DNA of 64,000 nucleotides, taken from contig OZ244625.1 of NCBI GenBank assembly GCA_965218555.1, positions 496,001 to 560,000 of the forward strand, in the 5' to 3' direction. Source of the stretch: JAPPLB01 sp965218555. Lineage in GTDB: Bacteria; Acidobacteriota; Terriglobia; Bryobacterales; UBA6623. Below, piece by piece: positions 43,982-51,653 of this stretch. How positions within the stretch are numbered: the first letter of the stretch is position 1; the number at the start of each line of letters is the position of its first letter. The translations under genes were made by a program, and so were the position numbers. The notes beneath the pieces were generated by a model. That model saw only the letters and a list, made by a program, of their open reading frames with translations. It searched no databases and had not been told where the DNA came from.

Positions 43982-46399
43982 CTACATCACATACACAAAC
44001 TCGTTGGACGACAGCAGCACTCGGCACAATGCCTGCCACGCCCGCATCCGCCGTTTGGTCGAATCGCTCTCGGTCGCTGCCGCGGCCTCCTCGTAGCGTT
44101 TCAGGAAATCCGTCCAGCGGTTCATCTCCTCGCCGTCGGGCGGCCGCAAATGCACCAGGCGATATACGGCATCCAACCGTTCGGCATCATCAGCGTTTCC
44201 CCGCACGACCCGCTCCGCCACGGCCAGCGAGGCGCGCTCCATCAGCCCGCTGTTCATCATGAACAACGCCTGCGGTGCAATCGTTGTCGTCGATCGCCTG
44301 CCGTTGATCGTCGATGGATTCGCGAAGTCGAACGTTTCGAACATTTCGTAAAGCGCGCTCCGAAGCACCGGCAGGTAAACGCTGCGGCGGTCCGAAGCGT
44401 AGACCGCGGGATCGCGCGATTTTCCATCGTTCAGGTTGACAAAGCTGGCGTGAGGCAGGGTCTTGCCCCCAATATGGTCGTCCAGGTTTCCTGACAGCGC
44501 CAGAAGCGAATCGCGGATCGCCTCAGCCTCCATGCGGCGGCGGTGCATTCGCCAGAGCAGTCGGTTCTGAGGGTCGATTTCCGCATGACGCGGGTTCGGG
44601 CTGCTACTCATGCGGTAGGCGCTCGAGAGCATGATCAGCCGGTGCATGGCTTTGACAGACCAGCCACTCTCGACAAATCTCAGCGCCAGCCAATCGAGCA
44701 GGCCGAGGTTGTCGGGCCGATCAGCCAAGAGCCCGAAGTTGTCCGTCGAGCGAACGATGCCCTCTCCGAAGTGACCCTTCCAAATGCGGTTGACCATCAC
44801 CCGTGCGGTCAAGGGGTGTTCCGGCCGTGTGAGCCATTGGGCGAGCTCGAGCCGGCCGCTGCGGTCGCGCCCGATCGCGCGATCAGTCCGGCCTCGAAGG
44901 ATGCGCGGAAACCGGCGCGGGGTGGTCGCCCCCGGCGTGAGATGGCTGCCCCGAATCATCACCGGCAAGTCGGCGACCTCTCCCTCACCCACGGCCATCG
45001 CCTTGGGAATCGCTTCGTACTGCTTCTTGGCGAGATCGATCGCCTTCTTGTGCTCTTCGAGCACCTCTTTGGGCGTGGTCGCCTCGTTGGAGTTCGTGAC
45101 GAAATCGTCGTGGAAATCAAAAGCGTCTTCAATTTCGGTGAGGCGTTGTTGGTCGCTTTCGCTCAGCAGGGCGGTGGCGTTGAGCTTGGATGTGACTCGG
45201 TAGCTGAGAACGGTTTTCGTGCTCGTAAAGATTCCCAACACGGAATAGTAGTCCTCGGTCGAAATCGGGTCGAACTTGTGGTCATGGCAGCGGGCGCAGT
45301 CGACGGTCAAAGCCATGAAGGCGCGGCTTGTGGTGGCGAGCTGCTCATCCGCGAAGTCGAGTTTCTGCTTGACGGAATCGTCTTCACCGACCATCTTGGG
45401 GCCGAGCATCAAGAAGCCCGTTGCGATTAACCCCTCGGCGCGATTGTCGTCGCCCCAGTCGGTCATCAAGTCGCCGGCCAGTTGCTCCCGCACAAACTGG
45501 TCGTAGGGCTTGTCGTCGTTGAAGGCTTGGATGACGTAGTCACGATACCGCCAGGCGTCGGCATGAACGATGTTGTCATCCATCCCGTTGCTGTCGGCGT
45601 AGCGCACGACATCGAGCCAGTGCCGGCCCCATCGCTGGCCGTAGCGCGGCGAGTCCAGCAGGCGGTCGACCACTTTCGCGAAGGCGTCGGAAGTGTCGTC
45701 GGCCAGGAAGACGTCCACTTCCGCCGGTGTAGGCGGCAGTCCGTGAAGATCGATCGTAGCTCGCCGGATCAGCGTACGCTTGTCCGCCGGACCTGCGGGG
45801 GCGAGGCCATTGGCTTCGAGAGCGGCGAGCAGAAAGCGGTCGATCGGCGACTTGGGCCATTTCGAGTCCACCGGCAGCGGTTGATGCTCTTGTACCGGCT
45901 GAAAAGCCCAATGTGTCATTTGCGCTTCGCTGAAGCGCGGCTGTTCAGATGAGGCGTCCGGCTGCCTCTTTGGCCGCATCGGAATCGGAGAATTGGGCCA
46001 GGGCGCACCGGTTTCTACCCAATGCGTCAGCGTCCGGATCGCGGTCAAAGACAGCTTCCTTTTGGGCGGCATCTGCACGAATGTGTCGTGGTTGACCGCG
46101 TGAATCAACAAACTCCGATCCGGCTCGCCCGGCACGAGCACCGGCCCGGAATGGCCGCCTCTGATCATGCCCGCCAGCGAGTCGAGGCGCAGACCGGCCT
46201 GCCCCTCACCGCTTGCCGGGCCATGACAGGGATAACAGTTGTTAACCAGAATCGGGCGGACTTGCTTCTCGAAGAAATCGTCCGCTTGTCCCCAGGCGCA
46301 GGGCGTGACACACAGGACGAAGCCGAAGAAGATCAGTCTCCAGATCCGGCCCTTCCCCCGAGCTCGAGTGAGCAGACTCGTCACAGTTCCAAGCAGCAA
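43982..46399 (-). CDS. Planctomycete-type cytochrome c protein, DUF1549/DUF1553, compact form
   Basis: An 805-residue exported protein. An N-terminal export helix (WRLIFFGFVLCVTPCAWG-QA) precedes a PSCyt1 domain with haem site CYPCH. DUF1549 follows (LIRRATIDLHGLPPTPAEV, YGQRWGRHWLDVVRYADSNG, CARCHDHKFDPI) and then DUF1553 (ARVMVNRIWKGHFGEGIV, NGRRSTTTIAPQALFMMN). It lacks the roughly 200-residue beta-rich insert of the 10.2-kb paralogue, being 303 residues shorter. It is co-directional with the DUF1501 gene just downstream, so the two are presumably one operon. The role is unproven; periplasmic degradation is the usual guess. Confidence 0.9.
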   Translation of the reverse strand: MLLGTVTSLLTRARGKGRIWRLIFFGFVLCVTPCAWGQADDFFEKQVRPILVNNCYPCHGPASGEGQAGLRLDSLAGMIRGGHSGPVLVPGEPDRSLLIHAVNHDTFVQMPPKRKLSLTAIRTLTHWVETGAPWPNSPIPMRPKRQPDASSEQPRFSEAQMTHWAFQPVQEHQPLPVDSKWPKSPIDRFLLAALEANGLAPAGPADKRTLIRRATIDLHGLPPTPAEVDVFLADDTSDAFAKVVDRLLDSPRYGQRWGRHWLDVVRYADSNGMDDNIVHADAWRYRDYVIQAFNDDKPYDQFVREQLAGDLMTDWGDDNRAEGLIATGFLMLGPKMVGEDDSVKQKLDFADEQLATTSRAFMALTVDCARCHDHKFDPISTEDYYSVLGIFTSTKTVLSYRVTSKLNATALLSESDQQRLTEIEDAFDFHDDFVTNSNEATTPKEVLEEHKKAIDLAKKQYEAIPKAMAVGEGEVADLPVMIRGSHLTPGATTPRRFPRILRGRTDRAIGRDRSGRLELAQWLTRPEHPLTARVMVNRIWKGHFGEGIVRSTDNFGLLADRPDNLGLLDWLALRFVESGWSVKAMHRLIMLSSAYRMSSSPNPRHAEIDPQNRLLWRMHRRRMEAEAIRDSLLALSGNLDDHIGGKTLPHASFVNLNDGKSRDPAVYASDRRSVYLPVLRSALYEMFETFDFANPSTINGRRSTTTIAPQALFMMNSGLMERASLAVAERVVRGNADDAERLDAVYRLVHLRPPDGEEMNRWTDFLKRYEEAAAATESDSTKRRMRAWQALCRVLLSSNEFVYVM

Positions 46400-46501
46400 G
46401 CTGAGCGTACCAAACTCCGGGTTCAGAGCGGCATCCCTTGGGGACCGCTTGCCTCGGCCGCCTCGAAAGACTCGTATCGCAAGGCTTGGCGACGGGACGC
46501 C

Positions 46502-47554
46502 CTACACGATCAGCATGCAGTCGCCGTAGGAGTAGAAGCGGTATTTCTCCCGGATGGCATGTTGGTAAGCAGCCAGCGTGAGATCCTTCCCCGCGAACGC
46601 CGCCACCAGCATGATCAGCGTGGACTGCGGCAAATGGAAATTGGTCAGCAGGGCGTCCACCGCGCGGAATTGAAAGCCCGGATAGATGAACAGCGATGTC
46701 TGTCCGGACGCTGCCCGAAACGCACCGCCACCCTCGCGAATACCGTGCTCGAGAGTCCGTACCGAGGTCGTGCCGACCGCGACGCGGCGCGACGCGGTGT
46801 TGAGTGCCCGAGCGGCAGCCGCTGAAATTTCGTAGCTTTCGGCGTGCATCTCGTGCTGCTCGACGTCATCGACCTCCACCGGCTGGAATGTGCCGCGTCC
46901 CACGTGGAGCGTAATCTCGATGGGCCTCACGCCTGCCACCTTGAGCCGGTCGAGTCGTTCTTGTGTGAAGTGCAAACCGGCTGTCGGCGCAGCAGCCGCG
47001 CCAGGACGGCGGGCGAAAACGGTTTGATAGCGCTCACGGTCCGAGATTTCGTCAGACCGCTTGATGTAAGGCGGCAGCGGCATGTGCCCGACACATTCCA
47101 GCAACGTCGGGAAGTCCGGAACCGGCGCGAACTCAATCACTCTCAGACCCCGCTCGCCGCGGCCGATGATCGTTCCGTCGAGGCCTCCGGGAAAGTGGAT
47201 GCACTCACCCACTCGCAGCTTCCGGCCCGGTCGGACCAGGGCCTCCCAGCGATTGGGATCTTCCGAGACGCGCTGCAACAGAAGGATCTCGACAAGGCCC
47301 GTAATCTTTGACTTCGAGGTCGTCGCGTGGACGCCCGCACGACGCCCGAAGAGCCGGCAGGAGAGCACCTTCGTATTGTTCAGAACGAGCGCGTCGCCTC
47401 GCTGAAGGTAGCCGGGCAGATCAACGAAAGACAGATCCGACCAAGTTCCCGCCGCCCGGTCAACTACCAGCATGCGGCTCGATGCGCGATCGGGGAGAGG
47501 GCTTTGTGCAATCAGCTCCTGGGGGAGTTCGTAGTCAAAATCCGAGACGCGCAA
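46502..47554 (-). CDS. queA: S-adenosylmethionine:tRNA ribosyltransferase-isomerase
   Basis: A 350-residue QueA, which makes epoxyqueuosine in tRNA from preQ1. The N-terminus (LRVSDFDYELPQELIAQSPL) and DALVLNNTKVLSCRLFG are signature sequences, as are GRGTFQPVEVDDVEQHEMHAE and NFHLPQSTLIMLVAAFAG. The start is a TTG at 47552-47554, because the conserved N-terminus begins there and no ATG is near. No tgt or other queuosine gene is in the window, and I see no preQ1 riboswitch upstream. Length and motifs are normal. Confidence 0.95.
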   Translation of the reverse strand: MRVSDFDYELPQELIAQSPLPDRASSRMLVVDRAAGTWSDLSFVDLPGYLQRGDALVLNNTKVLSCRLFGRRAGVHATTSKSKITGLVEILLLQRVSEDPNRWEALVRPGRKLRVGECIHFPGGLDGTIIGRGERGLRVIEFAPVPDFPTLLECVGHMPLPPYIKRSDEISDRERYQTVFARRPGAAAAPTAGLHFTQERLDRLKVAGVRPIEITLHVGRGTFQPVEVDDVEQHEMHAESYEISAAAARALNTASRRVAVGTTSVRTLEHGIREGGGAFRAASGQTSLFIYPGFQFRAVDALLTNFHLPQSTLIMLVAAFAGKDLTLAAYQHAIREKYRFYSYGDCMLIV

Positions 47555-47994
47555 GAGTTGGTTTCCGCCGGCGCCGGGTGCGCGCGCCGCTATCGGATCT
47601 TGATGCCGGTTCCGGCGACGCGGGCCGGAGGGTTCATTCCAGCGCCGGGTCGCCGAGGCCCGTACAGCAGCACCCGAAGATTCTCAACCGCTGCCCGGCG
47701 CGTCTTGCCGTGCGTGCGGCCACCTCCTTTGTCGAGGCTCCGCATTCTCTTGGAACGAGATTAGCACAACGGCCTGACGCCCTTGCTTGGGTGTGCGGCA
47801 CGGATGTGTGCATGTTGCCGGGGGTTTCCGGGCAGCGCCTGTACTCCTGACTCTGTCTGGTCTGAATAGCACCGCAGACTGCGCGTCACACCGGCAATGG
47901 AGTCGGGGCTGACCGATCGCGTTTGGATGCTCCGCGAACTGCCGGGAATATCCAGACACTACTCACTCCCTACCGCCATTCCACAAAGTTCTTC
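47555..47994. other. Gene-poor stretch of about 440 nt
   Basis: A minus-strand frame at 47590-47745 would encode a 51-residue arginine-rich peptide (MRSLDKGGGRTHGKTRR...) just before queA, but it has no clear ribosome binding site and may be chance. The rest shows no gene or repeat that I can see. Confidence 0.35.
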
Positions 47995-49866
47995 CTACGG
48001 CCTGACCTGCAACAGTAGATGAGATGGGTAGGAAGTCGAGCGGTACAACCGTTGCGTTGCTTTCTGAAAGTCGGACTCTTTAGCGTTGTAGATATCCACG
48101 AACGTCTGGGGATTGCGGTCGACCAGAGGGAACCAGGTGCTCTGCACCTGAACCATGATGCGGTGGCCTTTCAAGAAAGTGTGATAGCGGTCGAGCAGGT
48201 CGAACTCGATGTGCGTGACTTGGGTCGGAACCATGGGTTCGGGAATGGTGAGACTGTTGCGAAACTTCCCGCGCATGACCATGCCGGCGACCAGCATCTG
48301 AAAGTCGCCCATCTGTGTTCCGCTGGCATTGGGGGGCGTGTCCCCCGGGAAAACGTCGATGAGTTTCACGATCCAGTCCGAGTCCGTGCCGGAAGTGGAC
48401 ACAAAGAGACTGACCGGCACCGGACCCGCGATCGTCACGTCTTCCTTCAGGACATCGCTTTCGTAAACCAACACGTCGGGACGTGTCGCGGCGAATCGCT
48501 GATCTTCGACCAGGTATTCGTGGCCCTGGTCAGTGCGAATCGCGGTTGTGTAGGGAACGGGCTTGTCGGGGTCGCTCAAGTAGGAGTCGTGTGCGCGGGC
48601 ATTTGATTCCTCGGGAGGATCGAAAGAGAGCTTGCCTTCAGCGCGGAAATACAGCTTTTTTCGGACTAGACCTTTCGGCGGCCATTGGTCGTGTGTATGC
48701 CAGCGGTTGCCGCCTGTCTCGAACACGACGGCTTCGGGGAAGCTCCAACCGGTTTCGCCCTTGAGGTAGTAGCTGAAAAACGGGTGTTCGATCTGGTTTT
48801 TGAAGTAGCGTGAGGTCTTCGACACGAAGTCGATCTCGCCAAGCCGGTCACCGTCCTCGCTGCCCCAGGCGCCATGCCGCCAAGGTCCAACGACGAGCGT
48901 GCTCTGGTTGACGGGGATCTCCTTCTCGATTTTGTTGTAGATCGAGACGGGTCCGTAGAAGTCTTCGGAGTCGAACCAGCCTGTGACGCTGAGCACGGCG
49001 TGCCGGATGTTCTCGAGGTGGGGTACGAGGGTCTGTTTTTGCCAATATTCGTCATAGGTGCCGTGCTCCATGAACTCGTTCCACTCCCGGATCCTGCCGT
49101 GAAAATAGAGTTCGTTGATGCGCGGCAGAGGGCCGGCGTCGAGCAGAAACTTGTAGCCCCACGGCGTACCGTACTCAAAGGGGAAGTCGGCAGCGCGGTC
49201 ACGCCGCAGTCCCAACTGTCGAGGGAGCCAAGAAAGGGCGATTAAAGGACGGAAGGCGCCGTTGTGGTGCCAGTCGTCCCAGATGAACATGTTGGTGGGC
49301 GAAGCCTGCGGAGAGGAAGCCTTGAGCGCGGGATGTGCGTCGATCATGCCCATGGCCGCTTCCCAGCCGGGATAGGAAATGCCCCATTGCCCGACGCGGC
49401 CATTGTGGTTCGGCACGTTGGCAAGCAGCCACGCAATGGTGTCGTAGGTGTCGCTGCTTTCGTCCACTTCGTCCGGACCCGCCTTATTGGGGATGTGCGC
49501 CTTGATCAGCTCGAACTCGCCCTCGGACTCATAGCGTCCCCGCACATCCTGGAACACAAAGATATACCCGTCGCGGTCGAATGCCTCCGAAGGCCCGAGC
49601 CGTCCGTGATACTCCTCCGGACCGTAGGGCGCGATGGAGTAAGGAGAACGCTTGAGCAGGATGGGGTAGGTTTGGGACGTGTCTTTGGGCGAGTAGACGA
49701 TCGTGAACAGCTTTGCGCCGTCGCGCATGGGAATTCTGTGCTCGGCCTTGCTGTAGTGATCCTCGAGGCTGAATCCCCCTCGCTGGCCGCCGGTGCATGA
49801 AGCCAGGCACAGTCCGAGTGTGAGCAGCAGGATCGGGATAGAATCTCGCGGCCTGGACGGTTGCAT
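47995..49866 (-). CDS. CocE/NonD family hydrolase (X-Pro dipeptidyl-peptidase S15-like), lipoprotein
   Basis: A 623-residue alpha/beta hydrolase. The N-terminus is a lipoprotein signal with lipobox LASC (residues about 21-24), so it is probably membrane-attached outside the cytoplasm. The catalytic serine lies in GQWGISYPGWE, the aspartate in TGWFDSEDFYG, and the histidine in GPWRHGAW, in the order of cocaine esterase and glutaryl-7-ACA acylase. The C-terminal jelly-roll domain (YESDVLKEDVTIAGPVPVSLFV) is typical of the family. It may act on esters or on N-acyl or proline peptides; the substrate is not determined. Confidence 0.9.
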   Translation of the reverse strand: MQPSRPRDSIPILLLTLGLCLASCTGGQRGGFSLEDHYSKAEHRIPMRDGAKLFTIVYSPKDTSQTYPILLKRSPYSIAPYGPEEYHGRLGPSEAFDRDGYIFVFQDVRGRYESEGEFELIKAHIPNKAGPDEVDESSDTYDTIAWLLANVPNHNGRVGQWGISYPGWEAAMGMIDAHPALKASSPQASPTNMFIWDDWHHNGAFRPLIALSWLPRQLGLRRDRAADFPFEYGTPWGYKFLLDAGPLPRINELYFHGRIREWNEFMEHGTYDEYWQKQTLVPHLENIRHAVLSVTGWFDSEDFYGPVSIYNKIEKEIPVNQSTLVVGPWRHGAWGSEDGDRLGEIDFVSKTSRYFKNQIEHPFFSYYLKGETGWSFPEAVVFETGGNRWHTHDQWPPKGLVRKKLYFRAEGKLSFDPPEESNARAHDSYLSDPDKPVPYTTAIRTDQGHEYLVEDQRFAATRPDVLVYESDVLKEDVTIAGPVPVSLFVSTSGTDSDWIVKLIDVFPGDTPPNASGTQMGDFQMLVAGMVMRGKFRNSLTIPEPMVPTQVTHIEFDLLDRYHTFLKGHRIMVQVQSTWFPLVDRNPQTFVDIYNAKESDFQKATQRLYRSTSYPSHLLLQVRP

Positions 49867-50126
49867 AGGGCTCGCCGGATTGTAGCGCAGGTCCTGAGTC
49901 GATCAGGCCAAGCCGTGGCGAAGCGCGCCGGTTCCCGCTTGGAGCGTCAAACCTCCAAGGGCTCCATCGTTCCGAACCGGCTTTTCCCGCCAGGCTCGAC
50001 GCGACATCTCCGTATGTCTCGGCACGGCCTGTTCTCTTACAAGCTGTTAACCTTGGATGAGTGCCGGCTTCGCCTTCCCGTTTCGCTAAAGACAGTCTCT
50101 CTATCTCCGCAAGCAGCTAAGGCCCA

Positions 50127-51518
50127 TTGACTGACTCCCCCCTCGTCCGCCGCATCGGTTTCGTCAGCGCCACCGCCATCGTCGTGTCGAACATGATCGG
50201 CACCGGCATCTTTACGATCCCCGCTTTCCTGGCGGGCGACCTCGGCACGCCCGCTCTCGTCATCGGGATCTGGTTCGTTGGCGCTGCCATCGCGGTCATC
50301 GGCGCGCTCTGCTATTCGGAACTCGGCGTCAACTTCCCGCGTTCGGGCGGCGAGTACATCTATCTCACCGAAGCCTGGGGGCCTGCCTGGGGGTTCATCG
50401 ACGGCTGGGTGACGTTTTTCGCAGGGTTCTCGGCCCCTATCGCCGCCGCAGCGCTGGCCATCTCGGCGTATCTCGCCTACTTCTTCCCGCTCCTCGGTCA
50501 GGAAGCCGCCGGCGTATCGGTGCTGAGCCTGGGTTTCCTCACGATCCAACTCGGCGGGGCGCAACTTACCGCCTGCGTCGTCGTGGTGGTCTTTACGGTC
50601 CTCAACGTTTTCAATGTGTCGAGGGTGGCGGCGCTCCAGAACGTCTTGACGGCAGTGAAGCTGCTCGTTCTGCTGGCTTTTCTCGTCCTGGGTTTCAGCG
50701 TGGGCGACGGCGGTTGGGATCACTTTTCTCAAACCGTCCCGCGCGGCTCCTCGTTGCCCGTCGGAGCACAGTTCGCGATCTCCCTCGTCTTTATTTATCT
50801 CGGTTACAGCGGCTGGAACGCCGCCGTCTATGTCGCCGAAGAAATCCGTGAGCCCGAGAAGACGCTGCCGCGAGCCCTCCTTTGCGGCACGCTTCTCGTG
50901 GCCGTGTTATTTGTAGCGCTGAACTGTCTGTACATCTACGCTAACCCCCTGGAGAAAATGGCCGGCAAGCTGGCCGTCGGCGCCACTGCATCCGCTGCCC
51001 TCTTCGGACCCGGCGCGGCCGGGTTCTTCGCCGCCGCCATGACCGTCTCGCTGCTGGCGACCGTCAACGCCATGTGCCTCATCGGACCGCGCGTCTACTA
51101 CGCCATGGCCCGCAATCGCGCGTTCCTGGCGATCGCGGGCAAGACGCACCCCAAGTGGAAGAGTCCGTGGGTGGCGGTCCTCGCGCAGGGCGCTTGTTGC
51201 TGCCTGCTCATCTTGACCGGCACGTTCGAAACGCTGCTGTACTACATCGGATTCACACTGAACCTGTTCAGCGCGCTCTCGGTCCTGGCGCTGTTCAAGT
51301 TCCGCAGGCGTCCGGACTGGAAACCCATCGGCTGGGTCAGCTTCGCCTACCCAACTGTCCCCGCGCTCTACATCGGCGTCAATCTGCTGATCTTCAGCTA
51401 TTTCGTCTCGAACAAGCCGCAGGAAGCGACCTGGGCGTTGCTCACCATCCTCGCCGGCGCCGTCGCCTATCACTTCTACCTCAAGACTCACCCCGCCGAC
51501 CCCGCTACACGGACCTGA
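50127..51518 (+). CDS. APC superfamily amino acid permease
   Basis: A 463-residue inner-membrane transporter with about twelve hydrophobic helices. The first helix holds the family signature SNMIGTGIFTIPAFL, whose glycines line the substrate site. LCYSELGVNFPRSGGEYIYLTEAWG and AVYVAEEIREPEKTLPRAL are further APC motifs. The start appears to be TTG at 50127 with a weak AAGG 6 nt upstream; no earlier in-frame ATG fits. Amino acid uptake or exchange is likely, but specificity cannot be assigned. A hairpin lies about 90 nt after the stop. Confidence 0.9.
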   Translation: MTDSPLVRRIGFVSATAIVVSNMIGTGIFTIPAFLAGDLGTPALVIGIWFVGAAIAVIGALCYSELGVNFPRSGGEYIYLTEAWGPAWGFIDGWVTFFAGFSAPIAAAALAISAYLAYFFPLLGQEAAGVSVLSLGFLTIQLGGAQLTACVVVVVFTVLNVFNVSRVAALQNVLTAVKLLVLLAFLVLGFSVGDGGWDHFSQTVPRGSSLPVGAQFAISLVFIYLGYSGWNAAVYVAEEIREPEKTLPRALLCGTLLVAVLFVALNCLYIYANPLEKMAGKLAVGATASAALFGPGAAGFFAAAMTVSLLATVNAMCLIGPRVYYAMARNRAFLAIAGKTHPKWKSPWVAVLAQGACCCLLILTGTFETLLYYIGFTLNLFSALSVLALFKFRRRPDWKPIGWVSFAYPTVPALYIGVNLLIFSYFVSNKPQEATWALLTILAGAVAYHFYLKTHPADPATRT

Positions 51519-51604
51519 CCGCCGGCCGAAGCCTTGTCTCCCTCCGACACGAATTGAGAAGATGAGGATTGGGATGCGGCTAACGCCCTCTCTCTTCCTT
51601 TCAA

Positions 51605-51631
51605 CCCCGCTGCGACGGGGCGTTTTGCCCC
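51605..51631 (+). promoter_or_regulatory. Mutually exclusive hairpins upstream of acnA (possible attenuator)
   Basis: Three short segments overlap: CCCCG (51605-51609), CGGGGC (51616-51621) and GCCCC (51627-51631). The middle one can pair with the first, giving a hairpin followed by CGTTTT like a terminator, or with the third, giving a GTTTT-loop hairpin. The acnA ATG follows 22 nt later. It may terminate the upstream permease message or attenuate acnA. Confidence 0.35.
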
Positions 51632-51653
51632 AAATAAGGGAAACCTGCTCGAC

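Noticed and set aside
47590..47745. 51-residue arginine-rich gene upstream of queA
   Set aside because: No ribosome binding site or recognised family; composition is what one expects from GC-rich non-coding DNA.
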